Source of the DNA: a virus
DNA: 46,066 bases
Direction: 5' to 3' (one strand)
IMG/VR virus record: IMGVR_UViG_3300046721_000389
Location: 1 to 46,066 of that record
Shown here: positions 13,729 through 20,253 of the stretch, piece after piece
Layout of the letters: every line of letters starts with the position of its first letter
Position numbering within the stretch: position 1 is the first letter of the stretch
Program-made: the position numbers and the translations under genes
The notes under the pieces: generated by a model
Told to the model about the DNA's origin: nothing
The model's input: only the letters and a program-made list of their open reading frames with translations
The model's database searches: none

Positions 13729-13780
13729 GGACTCATCAGTCGCGGCGTCACCGCGAGACGGGCTTGCGCCCGTTTCGTCC
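13729..13780 (-). ncRNA. Type II hammerhead ribozyme
   Basis: Read 5' to 3' on the minus strand: stem II strand GGAC (13780-13777), core GAAA (13776-13773), stem III CGGGC and GCCCG (13772-13768, 13763-13759) closed by GCAA, then UC (13758-13757; cleavage after C17), stem I UCGCGG and CCGCGA (13756-13751, 13745-13740) closed by UGACG, core CUGAUGA (13739-13733), stem II strand GUCC (13732-13729). All conserved core bases are present, as are the G10.1-C11.1, A15.1-U16.1 and U1.1-A2.1 pairs. The order (open end at stem II) is type II. It starts at the last base of the upstream gene's stop codon and should cut the operon mRNA between the first two genes. Confidence 0.88.
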
Positions 13781-13965
13781 TACCTTCCTACCCATCGTTG
13801 CACGCGCATGGCGTATTCCATACCGCGGTCATACGCTTGTGCAGACGCAGAGTCGGCGCTGTGCGGCTGTGATGTGTAGTCGCCGCGTATGTATGCGACT
13901 ATCCCGTCATTGAATGCAGGCATGGAGTCGTAGGGATAATAGTCGCTACGCTGTGGCTTGTTCAT
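13780..13965 (-). CDS. Small hypothetical protein, first gene of the accessory operon
   Basis: 61 aa from ATG 13965 (MNKPQRSDYYPYDSMPAFND). It contains many Tyr and ends RGMEYAMRVQRWVGR; soluble, not recognised. The ATG is six bases after the box of element D. The stop codon TAG shares its G with the hammerhead ribozyme, so the mRNA is predicted to be cut just behind this gene. Confidence 0.62.
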   Translation of the reverse strand: MNKPQRSDYYPYDSMPAFNDGIVAYIRGDYTSQPHSADSASAQAYDRGMEYAMRVQRWVGR

Positions 13966-13971
13966 AGGATT

Positions 13972-14005
13972 ATCCTCTCGGTTGGGCAGCGAGTGGCATC
14001 GCTGC
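13972..14005 (-). promoter_or_regulatory. Translation-start hairpin element, copy D
   Basis: Minus strand: 7-bp stem GCAGCGA/TCGCTGC (14005-13999 with 13992-13986), loop TGCCAC (13998-13993), box CCAACCGAGAGGAT (13985-13972), six bases, ATG at 13965. It has the longest and best stem of the four. Confidence 0.77.
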
Positions 14006-14272
14006 GGTACATCTGCAATATGCACACACAGTAGCACAATGCAACCGCACAAACCCGTAATAATCCGTAATCTACGTCATTCTATACATCAAATTTTGCA
14101 ACAACTTGCCAAAAGGCGTACATCCGAGGTCAAATCCACTATGATACTACCAGGCTACGGTTGACAACATTGTGGCAAGCTGAGATTGCTTCGCGCGCGC
14201 GGCCTCTTCACCACGACCCCGACCCCAACCAGTGCGTTGCCTTAATGGCTTACCCAAGCCATCCGTCACATC
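14006..14272. other. Divergent intergenic region, likely promoters
   Basis: No gene seen. The region between the accessory operon and the late genes is richer in A and T than its surroundings (14040-14170). A plus-strand TTGACA is at 14161-14166 but has no good -10 at the usual spacing. On the minus strand several TTG-type -35 candidates precede TGTATAGAAT near 14090. It must hold at least the leftward promoter, but no single promoter can be fixed by eye. Confidence 0.4.
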
Positions 14273-14740
14273 ATGCGTAACGCCCATATCGCAAACCCCA
14301 AGCTTCCCCAGCCCGCCAGCGGACCGCGTGCTCGCGTCCAAGGAAAACTTGCGCAAGCAATCGATCTCATCGTTTTCGATGGGCTGCCGATGGACGTCGC
14401 CGCCAAGCAGAGCGGCCTTACCACATACACAGTTCGGCAAGCGTTCGGTCGCACACACGTAATTGCTCACCTCAAGCGCAGAAGGGAGGTGTTTAGGGCA
14501 TCGGTGTGCGGTGCCAATGTACACCGCCTTGCCGAGATACGCGACGCCGCAAACAACATCCCTGCGGTGCAAGCGATCGGCATGCTCGAGCGGATGGACT
14601 TAGAGCCAGCCGCAACGCGCGCAACGCAAGCAACACCTGGCCTTGTGATCGTGGTGCAAGGCGGCGTGAAGCAGATTGAGGCGCCGCAACGTACGCTGGA
14701 CGTACGCACCGTTGAAAACGCCAGTGTTACCAACGAGTGA
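14273..14740 (+). CDS. Putative small terminase subunit (HTH protein)
   Basis: 155 aa. After a basic start it has an HTH (LAQAIDLIVFDGLPMDVAAK, QSGLTTYTVRQAFGRTHVIA), a helical middle (VHRLAEIRDAANNIPAVQAI) and a beta end (PGLVIVVQGG) as in many small terminase subunits that recognise pac sites. It is the first rightward late gene but lies 2.9 kb from the large subunit. The start has no clear ribosome site. A pair of GCGTACGT-type octamers lies near its 3' end. A simple regulator is the alternative. Confidence 0.55.
   Translation: MRNAHIANPKLPQPASGPRARVQGKLAQAIDLIVFDGLPMDVAAKQSGLTTYTVRQAFGRTHVIAHLKRRREVFRASVCGANVHRLAEIRDAANNIPAVQAIGMLERMDLEPAATRATQATPGLVIVVQGGVKQIEAPQRTLDVRTVENASVTNE
14689..14708. 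repeat. Paired octamer site, copy 1 (ACGTACGC x2)
   Basis: ACGTACGC at 14689-14696 and 14700-14707 with TGG between. The 20-base unit is an exact inverted copy of 45337-45356. It lies in the 3' part of the putative small terminase gene. Confidence 0.8.
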
Positions 14741-14976
14741 TGCTCCCTTGCCAAGGGGGATGCAGCGCCTCGAGGCACGCGAGGCGAGGGCAGGGCCAGG
14801 CCGATCGGCGATGCCCGCACGGCGAGGCCGGGGGGAAGATTCGGCGCCGAACTCAGTGCTGGTGCGCGTCCTCTGCGTGTTTGGTGAAAACCACCGGGCG
14901 ATTTCCCTGGAAATTTTTGGACTGAATTTTCGGGGGGTGCGTTGCTGGGTGTGAGTTGTCGGCGTTTGTGTCTGCG
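14741..14976. other. Intergenic region with weak hairpin
   Basis: No convincing gene. A short hairpin CCCTT-GCC-AAGGG (14745-14757) follows the upstream stop. The rest is G-rich, then an A/T-rich patch (14895-14930) that could hold a promoter for the next gene. Frames crossing it have no ribosome sites. Confidence 0.4.
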
Positions 14977-15450
14977 ATGCAGTTATCGATCTTTGAGGAC
15001 GAGCCTACGGACGAGTTTACCGAGGCTCCTGCGAGAGATTTCCGGGCTGAACGCAATCTGGCTCGAGCTGCTGAATTTTTCGTTGCTTATGATGTCAGTC
15101 GGCGCGGGTTTGATTGCTTCACTGTTGGCGAGGGGTTGCGATACGACCTTATCGTTGACGTTGGTGGATTGCGCCGCGTGCAGGTGAAGAGCAGCCGGCG
15201 TGCGTCAAGTCGCGATTACTGTGGTGGAAGGGCTGGCTACCAATTTGGCCACCACAAAGTTGGCTCTAATCTGGAGAGTTATGCCAACCAGGTTGATCTT
15301 TTCGCATTCATGGCGATGGACCGGCTGGTTGTGTTGTACGCGTTGCCTGGCTCGTTGCGCAATTCGTTGTGGGTTTCACCGTCGGCGATGACAATCGAGC
15401 GGTCGGATTTGTCGTGGCTCGAGTGTTTACGAGCGTGGGGCATCGAGTAG
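14977..15450 (+). CDS. PD-(D/E)XK-type nuclease-like protein
   Basis: 157 aa from ATG 14977 (MQLSIFEDEPTDEFTEAPAR); a TTG at 14956 is possible and neither has a good ribosome site. The pattern LARAAEFFVAYDVSRRGFDC, then RYDLIVDVGGLRRVQVKSSR, is the small PD-(D/E)XK fold: helix with E, strand D (LIVD), strand QVKS with the catalytic Lys. It resembles families of putative endonucleases also seen as Holliday-junction-like enzymes. Codon use is richer in T and G than in neighbours, so recent transfer is possible. Role unknown; DNA processing at packaging or host-DNA attack are candidates. Confidence 0.65.
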   Translation: MQLSIFEDEPTDEFTEAPARDFRAERNLARAAEFFVAYDVSRRGFDCFTVGEGLRYDLIVDVGGLRRVQVKSSRRASSRDYCGGRAGYQFGHHKVGSNLESYANQVDLFAFMAMDRLVVLYALPGSLRNSLWVSPSAMTIERSDLSWLECLRAWGIE

Positions 15451-15461
15451 GGGAGGCTGGG

Positions 15462-15665
15462 ATGGCGAAGTTGACGTCGAAGCGGCGTTCGAAGTTATCG
15501 CGTGGGAGTTTTGCCCTTCCATCGAAGCGTGCGTATCCCATTGAGGACCGCCGTCACGCAGCGAATGCGTTGTCCCGTGTTTCGCAGCACGGGACGTCTG
15601 CCGAGAAGGCGCGTGTACGTCGTGCTGTGTGTGCGCGGTATCCCAGCTTGCCGTCGTGCAAGTAA
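15462..15665 (+). CDS. Small basic phage protein
   Basis: 67 aa, start ATG 15462 with GGGGAGG upstream. The pattern FALPSKRAYPIEDRRHAANA then LSRVSQHGTSAEKARVRRAV is a small conserved phage protein family of unknown function that usually lies among structural or lysis genes. Very basic; probably binds nucleic acid or a virion surface. Confidence 0.7.
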   Translation: MAKLTSKRRSKLSRGSFALPSKRAYPIEDRRHAANALSRVSQHGTSAEKARVRRAVCARYPSLPSCK

Positions 15666-15675
15666 GGGTGCAGCC

Positions 15676-15795
15676 ATGTTTAGCCGGTTGGTTGCAGAGG
15701 TTTTGGGTTTGGAGGCTGCGGTGATCTTGGCTGGGCTGTATCTGGTTGAGGCTGTGGTTGTGCTGGTTGTAGCTTTGACGTTTCGGTCTTGGTAG
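15676..15795 (+). CDS. 39-residue membrane protein near the endolysin
   Basis: 39 aa: MFSRLVAEVLGLEAAVILAG then LYLVEAVVVLVVALTFRSW. One or two closely spaced hydrophobic helices with a single basic residue at the end. It lies 256 bases before the endolysin, so a pinholin-like or antiholin role is possible. Size and topology alone do not decide. Confidence 0.5.
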   Translation: MFSRLVAEVLGLEAAVILAGLYLVEAVVVLVVALTFRSW

Positions 15796-15814
15796 CGAAG
15801 AAGGGGTATCTGTG

Positions 15815-16039
15815 ATGGCGACAGTGTTTGTTCTGACGATTGACTCTCCGACAGCGACCTTTGGTGGTGGCAAGCGCAACGGGGAGCGCCAGCAGATCCG
15901 GAAGATATTAGGGATTGTTGCTGAGCAGATTGGTGGTGGCAGCCTGGTTACTGGCGTCATCAAGGATGTGAACCTCAAGCCCAATGTTGATGCTGTGACT
16001 GTTGGTTCGTGGACCTACACCCCGCAAGCTGCGACGTAG
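15815..16039 (+). CDS. Short paralog of the capsid-adjacent IPT protein
   Basis: 74 aa from ATG 15815 (AAGGGG upstream). FGGGKRNGERQQIRKILGIV and VTVGSWTYTPQAAT align over the whole length with the first 70 residues of the protein at 23864 (FGGGNPRGERQQLQMLLHKV, AVIGNWTYTPVAT). It lacks the Ig-like domain. Position beside lysis genes differs from its long relative, which follows the capsid gene. Function unknown; it may be a minor head or tail component. Confidence 0.7.
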   Translation: MATVFVLTIDSPTATFGGGKRNGERQQIRKILGIVAEQIGGGSLVTGVIKDVNLKPNVDAVTVGSWTYTPQAAT

Positions 16040-16051
16040 GAGGCAACCTGC

Positions 16052-16780
16052 ATGACGACGATCACCCGCAAGGTTTTGGACATATCCCACCACAACGACG
16101 TGACGTCGTGGGACGATGTGAAGGCTGCTGGGATTGTAGGGATTGTGCACAAGGCGACGGAGGGTAGCGACTACGTTGACGACTGCTATGCGTCGATGCG
16201 TAAGGACGCTATTGCAGCGGGGTTGTTGTGGGGGGCGTATCATTTTGCAACTGGGAGTGACGAAGTCGTACAGGCTGAGCATTTCCTTGATGTTGTTGGC
16301 GTGGATGCTGCGACATTGTACTGCCTCGACTGGGAGGACTACGGCGACAACACTATGAGTTTGGAGCAAGCGCGCACGTTCATGCAACTGATTGACAGTG
16401 CCGTCGGTGAGGGGCGCTGCGTGCTGTATTCAGGCAACACTGCCAAGGAGGCGCTTGGCAGCGAGGTTGATGAGTTCTTTGGTATGCACCGGTTGTGGGT
16501 GGCGCAGTATAGTGAGGCGCCCGTGGTGCAGGCGTCGTGGGAGCGCGAGTGGCTGTGGCAGTACTCGGACGGCAATGTTGGCCCGCAGCCGCAAGGTTGC
16601 CCTGGCGTTGATGGCGACGTCGACACCAACTCATGGGACGGCAGCGACGCCGAGCTCGCCGTGGAGTGGGCTGGCGATGTGCGCACAGCGCGGCTGCCGC
16701 TATTGCGTGCGCATGCTGGTGCTGCCGGCCCTGCGCGGTTGCATCCCCGCTGGGACATCCCCCCCGAACCGAGAGGCTGA
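16052..16780 (+). CDS. GH25 endolysin (muramidase)
   Basis: 242 aa. A clear glycoside hydrolase 25 lysozyme: LDISHHND with D10 near the N-terminus, GIVHKATEGSDYVD, GAYHFATGSD, and LDWEDYGDN with D93 and E95, the catalytic acid pair. Later YSGNTAKEAL, LWVAQYSEAP and WQYSDGNVG complete the barrel. There is no signal peptide, so a holin is needed for release. The C-terminal 45 residues are Arg/Pro-rich and may be a cell-wall anchor or a spacer. It cuts the MurNAc-GlcNAc bond in peptidoglycan at lysis. Confidence 0.93.
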   Translation: MTTITRKVLDISHHNDVTSWDDVKAAGIVGIVHKATEGSDYVDDCYASMRKDAIAAGLLWGAYHFATGSDEVVQAEHFLDVVGVDAATLYCLDWEDYGDNTMSLEQARTFMQLIDSAVGEGRCVLYSGNTAKEALGSEVDEFFGMHRLWVAQYSEAPVVQASWEREWLWQYSDGNVGPQPQGCPGVDGDVDTNSWDGSDAELAVEWAGDVRTARLPLLRAHAGAAGPARLHPRWDIPPEPRG

Positions 16781-16781
16781 C

Positions 16782-16934
16782 ATGCCGTTGCAACGCGGGT
16801 CGTCGCGCAAGGTGATTTCCAGCAACATCCGGCGCGAGGTGCGTGCTGGAGTGCCGCAGCGTCAGGCCGTCGCGATCGCCCTCAACAAGGCCGGCAAGTC
16901 CCGCAAGGGGAAGCGCAAGCGGAGGTCGTCATGA
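16782..16934 (+). CDS. Small basic phage protein (DUF6496-like)
   Basis: 50 aa: MPLQRGSSRKVISSNIRREV, then RQAVAIALNKAGKSRKGKRK. This matches a short, very basic family spread through phages (typical pattern SxxxxxSxNIxxEMxxGxPxxQAxAIA). The ribosome region holds AACCGAGAGG, the same box as in the accessory operon, but without the hairpin and with three rather than six bases before ATG. Confidence 0.75.
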   Translation: MPLQRGSSRKVISSNIRREVRAGVPQRQAVAIALNKAGKSRKGKRKRRSS

Positions 16935-17185
16935 GTGGCTGGCTCGTTGACCTGTTGATTCTGCTGGCGGTGCTAGCGATCGTCGTCATCGCCGCCTGGT
17001 ACATCCTCAATCAGGTTGAGTTGCCCGAGCCCATCAGGAAGATTGTCATGATCGCTCTGGTGGTGCTGGTGGCCATCGTCGCCATTATCCTGCTGATGCA
17101 GTTGAAGGGCGGCGGCTTGAAGCTCGGCCTCATAAATCGGGTTGCTGCATATAGTATAGAGACAGACGCCTTTGATGAGGCCTGA
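16931..17185 (+). CDS. Two-helix membrane protein, holin candidate
   Basis: 84 aa with two transmembrane helices (LLILLAVLAIVVIAAWYIL and IVMIALVVLVAIVAIILLM) separated by a short loop LNQVELPEPIRK, then a soluble tail. The size and topology fit a class II holin, and it lies two genes after the endolysin. It starts with an ATGA overlap. It is the best holin candidate in the genome. Confidence 0.62.
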   Translation: MSGWLVDLLILLAVLAIVVIAAWYILNQVELPEPIRKIVMIALVVLVAIVAIILLMQLKGGGLKLGLINRVAAYSIETDAFDEA

Positions 17186-17186
17186 C

Positions 17187-17453
17187 ATGGCGAACGGCGC
17201 GCATGTGGCTGACGCCCTGCTGGCGCAGGCGCTCGGCAATCCCGAGGTGATCCGGCTGCTCGAGCACCTGCTGGCCGACGCGCGTGCTGGCCGGGTGATC
17301 GGGCTCGGCGTCGGGGTGGCGCTCGCGCCGGGGCAGTTCAACGGCTTTGCTGTTGGCGCCGGGCTGGGCGAGATCAATCTCGGATTGGACGCTGCCAAGG
17401 CCGTGCTGTTGCGGGCGTCGCAGGGCGGCAACATCCTGCGGCCGCGACCGTGA
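17187..17453 (+). CDS. Hypothetical protein
   Basis: 88 aa from ATG 17187 with GATGAGG upstream; it begins one base after the previous stop codon. A helical N-terminus (VADALLAQALGNPEVIRLLE) is followed by a Gly-rich stretch (VIGLGVGVALAPGQFNGFAV, GAGLGEINLGLD). Not a clear membrane segment. No family recognised. Confidence 0.58.
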   Translation: MANGAHVADALLAQALGNPEVIRLLEHLLADARAGRVIGLGVGVALAPGQFNGFAVGAGLGEINLGLDAAKAVLLRASQGGNILRPRP

Positions 17454-17629
17454 TTGACCTTGTTGAGCGCCTGCGGCTTGGCGGCCCCAATGCTTGGGAG
17501 ATGTACGGCGAAGCTGCGGACGAGATCGAGCGGCTACGCACCGAGGTTACGCGACAGCGCGCTGGGCTAAACAGGGCCAACAGATTACTGAGCTATCTTT
17601 TTGTGTGGCGAATCCATGAGCGCCGCTAA
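17450..17629 (+). CDS. Small coiled-coil protein before terL
   Basis: 59 aa, start GTG 17450 overlapping the previous stop (GTGA). It overlaps the terminase start by 14 bases. VIDLVERLRLGGPNAWEMYG is followed by a heptad-like helix (ADEIERLRTEVTRQRAGLNR). The tight coupling on both sides argues for a real gene. Function unknown; a small terminase role is conceivable but unsupported. Confidence 0.6.
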   Translation: MIDLVERLRLGGPNAWEMYGEAADEIERLRTEVTRQRAGLNRANRLLSYLFVWRIHERR

Positions 17630-19157
17630 GCTGCCCGAAGACTACAGCATCCTCGCCGCCGACGGCCGTCGCAAGGTGGAGCTCGAGGCTGGCACGCAAC
17701 TGTGTTCCTTTGTGTTGAGCGACAACTTCGTTGACATCATTCAGGGCCCGATCGGCTCCGGCAAGTCCGTCGGCGCGCAGTCGCGCATCCTGCGGCACGC
17801 GCAGCAGCAGCGACAGTCGCGCTACGATGGACTGAGAAAGAGCCGCTGGGCCGCCTGCAGGAACATATACCCAGACCTGAAGCGCAGCACAATCCGCGAG
17901 TGGCTGGAATGGTTCCCGGAGAAGTTGTACGGCCGCTTCAACTGGGGGCAGCCGCCGTACCATCTGATGCGGTTCGACGACGTCATGCTGCACGTCGACT
18001 TCCTCGCCCTCGACAAGCCCGACGACGTGTCGAAGCTGCGCTCCACACAATATACTGGGATCTGGTTCAACGAGGTACAGTTCTCCGACAAGACCATCTT
18101 TGACGAGATGACGTCGCGCGTCGGCCGCTATCCGTCGCTGCAAGAGGGCGGCGCCACCTGGACCGGCGTGATCGGCGACGCCAACGCCCCCGACGAGGAT
18201 CACTGGCTGGCGCTGATCACTGGGCAGGTCGACTTGCCGCCGAATATGAGCGCGGAGGAGCGGCAGGGATACCAGTGGCCGGGCGACACCTGGGGGTTTT
18301 GGAAGCAGCCTGCGGCACTGATCGAGCGGCTCGACCAGCACGGGCGCATCGAAGGCTACGACATCAACCCGGGGGCGGAGAACCTGCGTTGGCTGTCACC
18401 CGACTACTATCCGCGCCTGATCGCCGGCAAGTCGAAAGCCTGGATCGACTCGCGGCTGATGAACCGGATCGCCCTGGTCGTCGAGGGCTCTCCGGTGTGG
18501 CCGATGTTCCGCGAGGAGGTGCACGTTTCGCGCGAGGTGTTGCGGCCGATCGAGGGGTTCGAGGTGGTGATCGGGCTGGACTTTGGGCGGTCCGCGGGGG
18601 TGGTGTTCGCGCAGGCCGTCGGGAACCGGTTGTTGGTGCAACACGAGCTGGTCTGGAACAACACCTCGACGGTGGATTCTGCCCCGATGGTGAAGCGGTT
18701 CCTGACCCAGCATTACCCGAATTGCCCGTATCGGGCGTATGGCGATCCGAAGGGCCAAGACAAGGGGCTGAACGACGATCGCACCGGCTACGAGATCTAC
18801 GCTGCCAACGGCATCCGCGTGATGCCGCCACCTGGATTGAAGCAGAACATGATCTCCACCCGCATCGACGCCGTCGCCAACCTGCTCAACGAGATGCACG
18901 ACGCCCGCCCACGCTTTATAATGTCACCGCTCTGCCGGACCCTGAAGGTCGCCATGGCCGGGCGCTATCATAATGAGAAGGACGAGATGGGCATCCTCAA
19001 GCCCAACAAGGACCGCTACTCCCACATCTGCGACGCATTACAGTATATGTGTATCGGCTGCGGCGAGGGCGCCCGCATGATAGGGCTGACGCCCGCCGCG
19101 CAGATGAAGCCCGTGCACGCCTATCGCAGCCGCAGCCTGCGCCGGATCACAGCATAG
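17616..19157 (+). CDS. Large terminase subunit
   Basis: 513 aa. ATPase: Walker A GPIGSGKS (residues 44-51), Walker B region YTGIWFNEVQF (146-156, with E153 as catalytic Glu). Nuclease: VIGLDFGRSAG near residue 320 (first acidic residue), YGDPKGQDKG, and HICDALQYM near 470 (last acidic residue). It packages concatemeric DNA into the prohead and cuts it. Start ATG 17616 overlaps the coiled-coil gene. Similarity in style is to podovirus terminases that partner with P22/T7-type portals. Confidence 0.93.
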   Translation: MSAAKLPEDYSILAADGRRKVELEAGTQLCSFVLSDNFVDIIQGPIGSGKSVGAQSRILRHAQQQRQSRYDGLRKSRWAACRNIYPDLKRSTIREWLEWFPEKLYGRFNWGQPPYHLMRFDDVMLHVDFLALDKPDDVSKLRSTQYTGIWFNEVQFSDKTIFDEMTSRVGRYPSLQEGGATWTGVIGDANAPDEDHWLALITGQVDLPPNMSAEERQGYQWPGDTWGFWKQPAALIERLDQHGRIEGYDINPGAENLRWLSPDYYPRLIAGKSKAWIDSRLMNRIALVVEGSPVWPMFREEVHVSREVLRPIEGFEVVIGLDFGRSAGVVFAQAVGNRLLVQHELVWNNTSTVDSAPMVKRFLTQHYPNCPYRAYGDPKGQDKGLNDDRTGYEIYAANGIRVMPPPGLKQNMISTRIDAVANLLNEMHDARPRFIMSPLCRTLKVAMAGRYHNEKDEMGILKPNKDRYSHICDALQYMCIGCGEGARMIGLTPAAQMKPVHAYRSRSLRRITA

Positions 19158-19167
19158 AGAGGCAAGG

Positions 19168-19620
19168 ATGGACACCTACGCCGACGGGACTCGCAGCATC
19201 ACGTCTGTGCTGAAACCAAAGGGCGGAGGGTGGCGAGAGTTGCCTTGCGACAAGAACTTCAGCATGGGCTATCCGTCGCGCATATTCTTTCACGCCAAGT
19301 CCAGCCTGGCGGTGATGAGCGCGGTCGAGGTTGTCGACGATGGCAAAGTCGACAAGGGCCCTCAGTATCATCTCAGCATCAGCAAGCAGACGGTCCTCGG
19401 CCCGGCGCGCTGCGACACCAACGCGGCCAAGTGGGTGCTCGAGCAGTTCGGCCTCGACGGATCTGAAGAAGACAACCACGTCCCGAATGGCGTGGTGCGC
19501 AACTTCTGGCGTCCAGTCGCAGGGCGGTTCGTCGGCCTCGAATGCGAATGCAAGGCCGAAGAGCCGGCCATCCGCGAGAACAAGGGCGATTTCGTTTGGC
19601 GACCTGCGCCAGGCCGATGA
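19168..19620 (+). CDS. Hypothetical protein after terL
   Basis: 150 aa. Mixed alpha/beta: WRELPCDKNFSMGYPSRIFF, HAKSSLAVMSAVEVVDDGKV, YHLSISKQTV, then a helix CDTNAAKWVLEQFGLDGSEE. The pattern YHLSxS near an acidic helix is common in small phage proteins of this position but no function is known. Its stop overlaps the next start (ATGA). Confidence 0.68.
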   Translation: MDTYADGTRSITSVLKPKGGGWRELPCDKNFSMGYPSRIFFHAKSSLAVMSAVEVVDDGKVDKGPQYHLSISKQTVLGPARCDTNAAKWVLEQFGLDGSEEDNHVPNGVVRNFWRPVAGRFVGLECECKAEEPAIRENKGDFVWRPAPGR

Positions 19621-20087
19621 TATCCGTAGACCGCCGCCAGCTCGCCCTCGAGCCGCAGTCGTTCGTGCTGGTGTTCTCGCGCGTCGCCCTGCATCCCTGG
19701 CAGCGCTGGCTCGGCCGCTACAAGCATGTACGCGCCTACGCCTATTTGCCGGCGACAGAGCACTGGCTGTTCTACGACGTGCATTTCCGGCGCACGCAAA
19801 TCCTGGTTGTACCTGACGGTGATGCCGTCATCGCCATCCTCGCCGTCTGGCAGCGCGACGCCGACATCATCCGCGTGCCCCGGCGCGATGACGCCCGCAT
19901 GTTCTTCCGCATCGGCTTCTGGTGCGTGCCGGCGATGAAGCACCTGATCGGGCTCCGCTCCAGTGCGTTGCGTCCCGATGCGCTGTGGCGAGACTGCGTG
20001 CGCACCGGAGGTCAAGTCCTTGGAAGCGCCGCAGTACGAACAGCCGCAGATGAATCCCGAGCTCCGGGCCCTGCAACAGCAGGCTGA
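19617..20087 (+). CDS. Hypothetical structural-region protein
   Basis: 156 aa from ATG 19617. Beta-rich and with several Trp: VLVFSRVALHPWQRWLGRYK, AYLPATEHWLFYDVHFRRTQ, IIRVPRRDDARMFFRIGFWC, MKHLIGLRSSALRPDALWRD. The last 30 or so residues overlap the next gene. Conserved neighbours of terminase often have this size; function unknown. Confidence 0.62.
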   Translation: MISVDRRQLALEPQSFVLVFSRVALHPWQRWLGRYKHVRAYAYLPATEHWLFYDVHFRRTQILVVPDGDAVIAILAVWQRDADIIRVPRRDDARMFFRIGFWCVPAMKHLIGLRSSALRPDALWRDCVRTGGQVLGSAAVRTAADESRAPGPATAG

Positions 20088-20250
20088 GCAGGATCGCACC
20101 AGCGCCATCCAGACCCAGGTCGCGCAAGAGAGCCAGTCTCTCACCGCCCGCTTCGGCCAACTCACCGACTACGACAACTCCGCCATCATGGCGCACTACT
20201 CCAGCATCGCCAGTGGGATCTCGCCGCTGTTGGCCAAGGCGCGCGGGTGA
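20020..20250 (+). CDS. Small hypothetical protein with TTG start
   Basis: 76 aa. The start TTG at 20020 is chosen because GGAGG lies eight bases upstream; the in-frame ATG at 20050 has no ribosome site. Helical and rich in Gln: MNPELRALQQQAEQDRTSAI, SQSLTARFGQLTDYDNSAIM, with ending SSIASGISPLLAKARG. It overlaps the previous gene by 68 bases and ends three bases before the portal. It may be a head-assembly accessory protein. Confidence 0.58.
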   Translation: MEAPQYEQPQMNPELRALQQQAEQDRTSAIQTQVAQESQSLTARFGQLTDYDNSAIMAHYSSIASGISPLLAKARG

Positions 20251-20253
20251 GGC

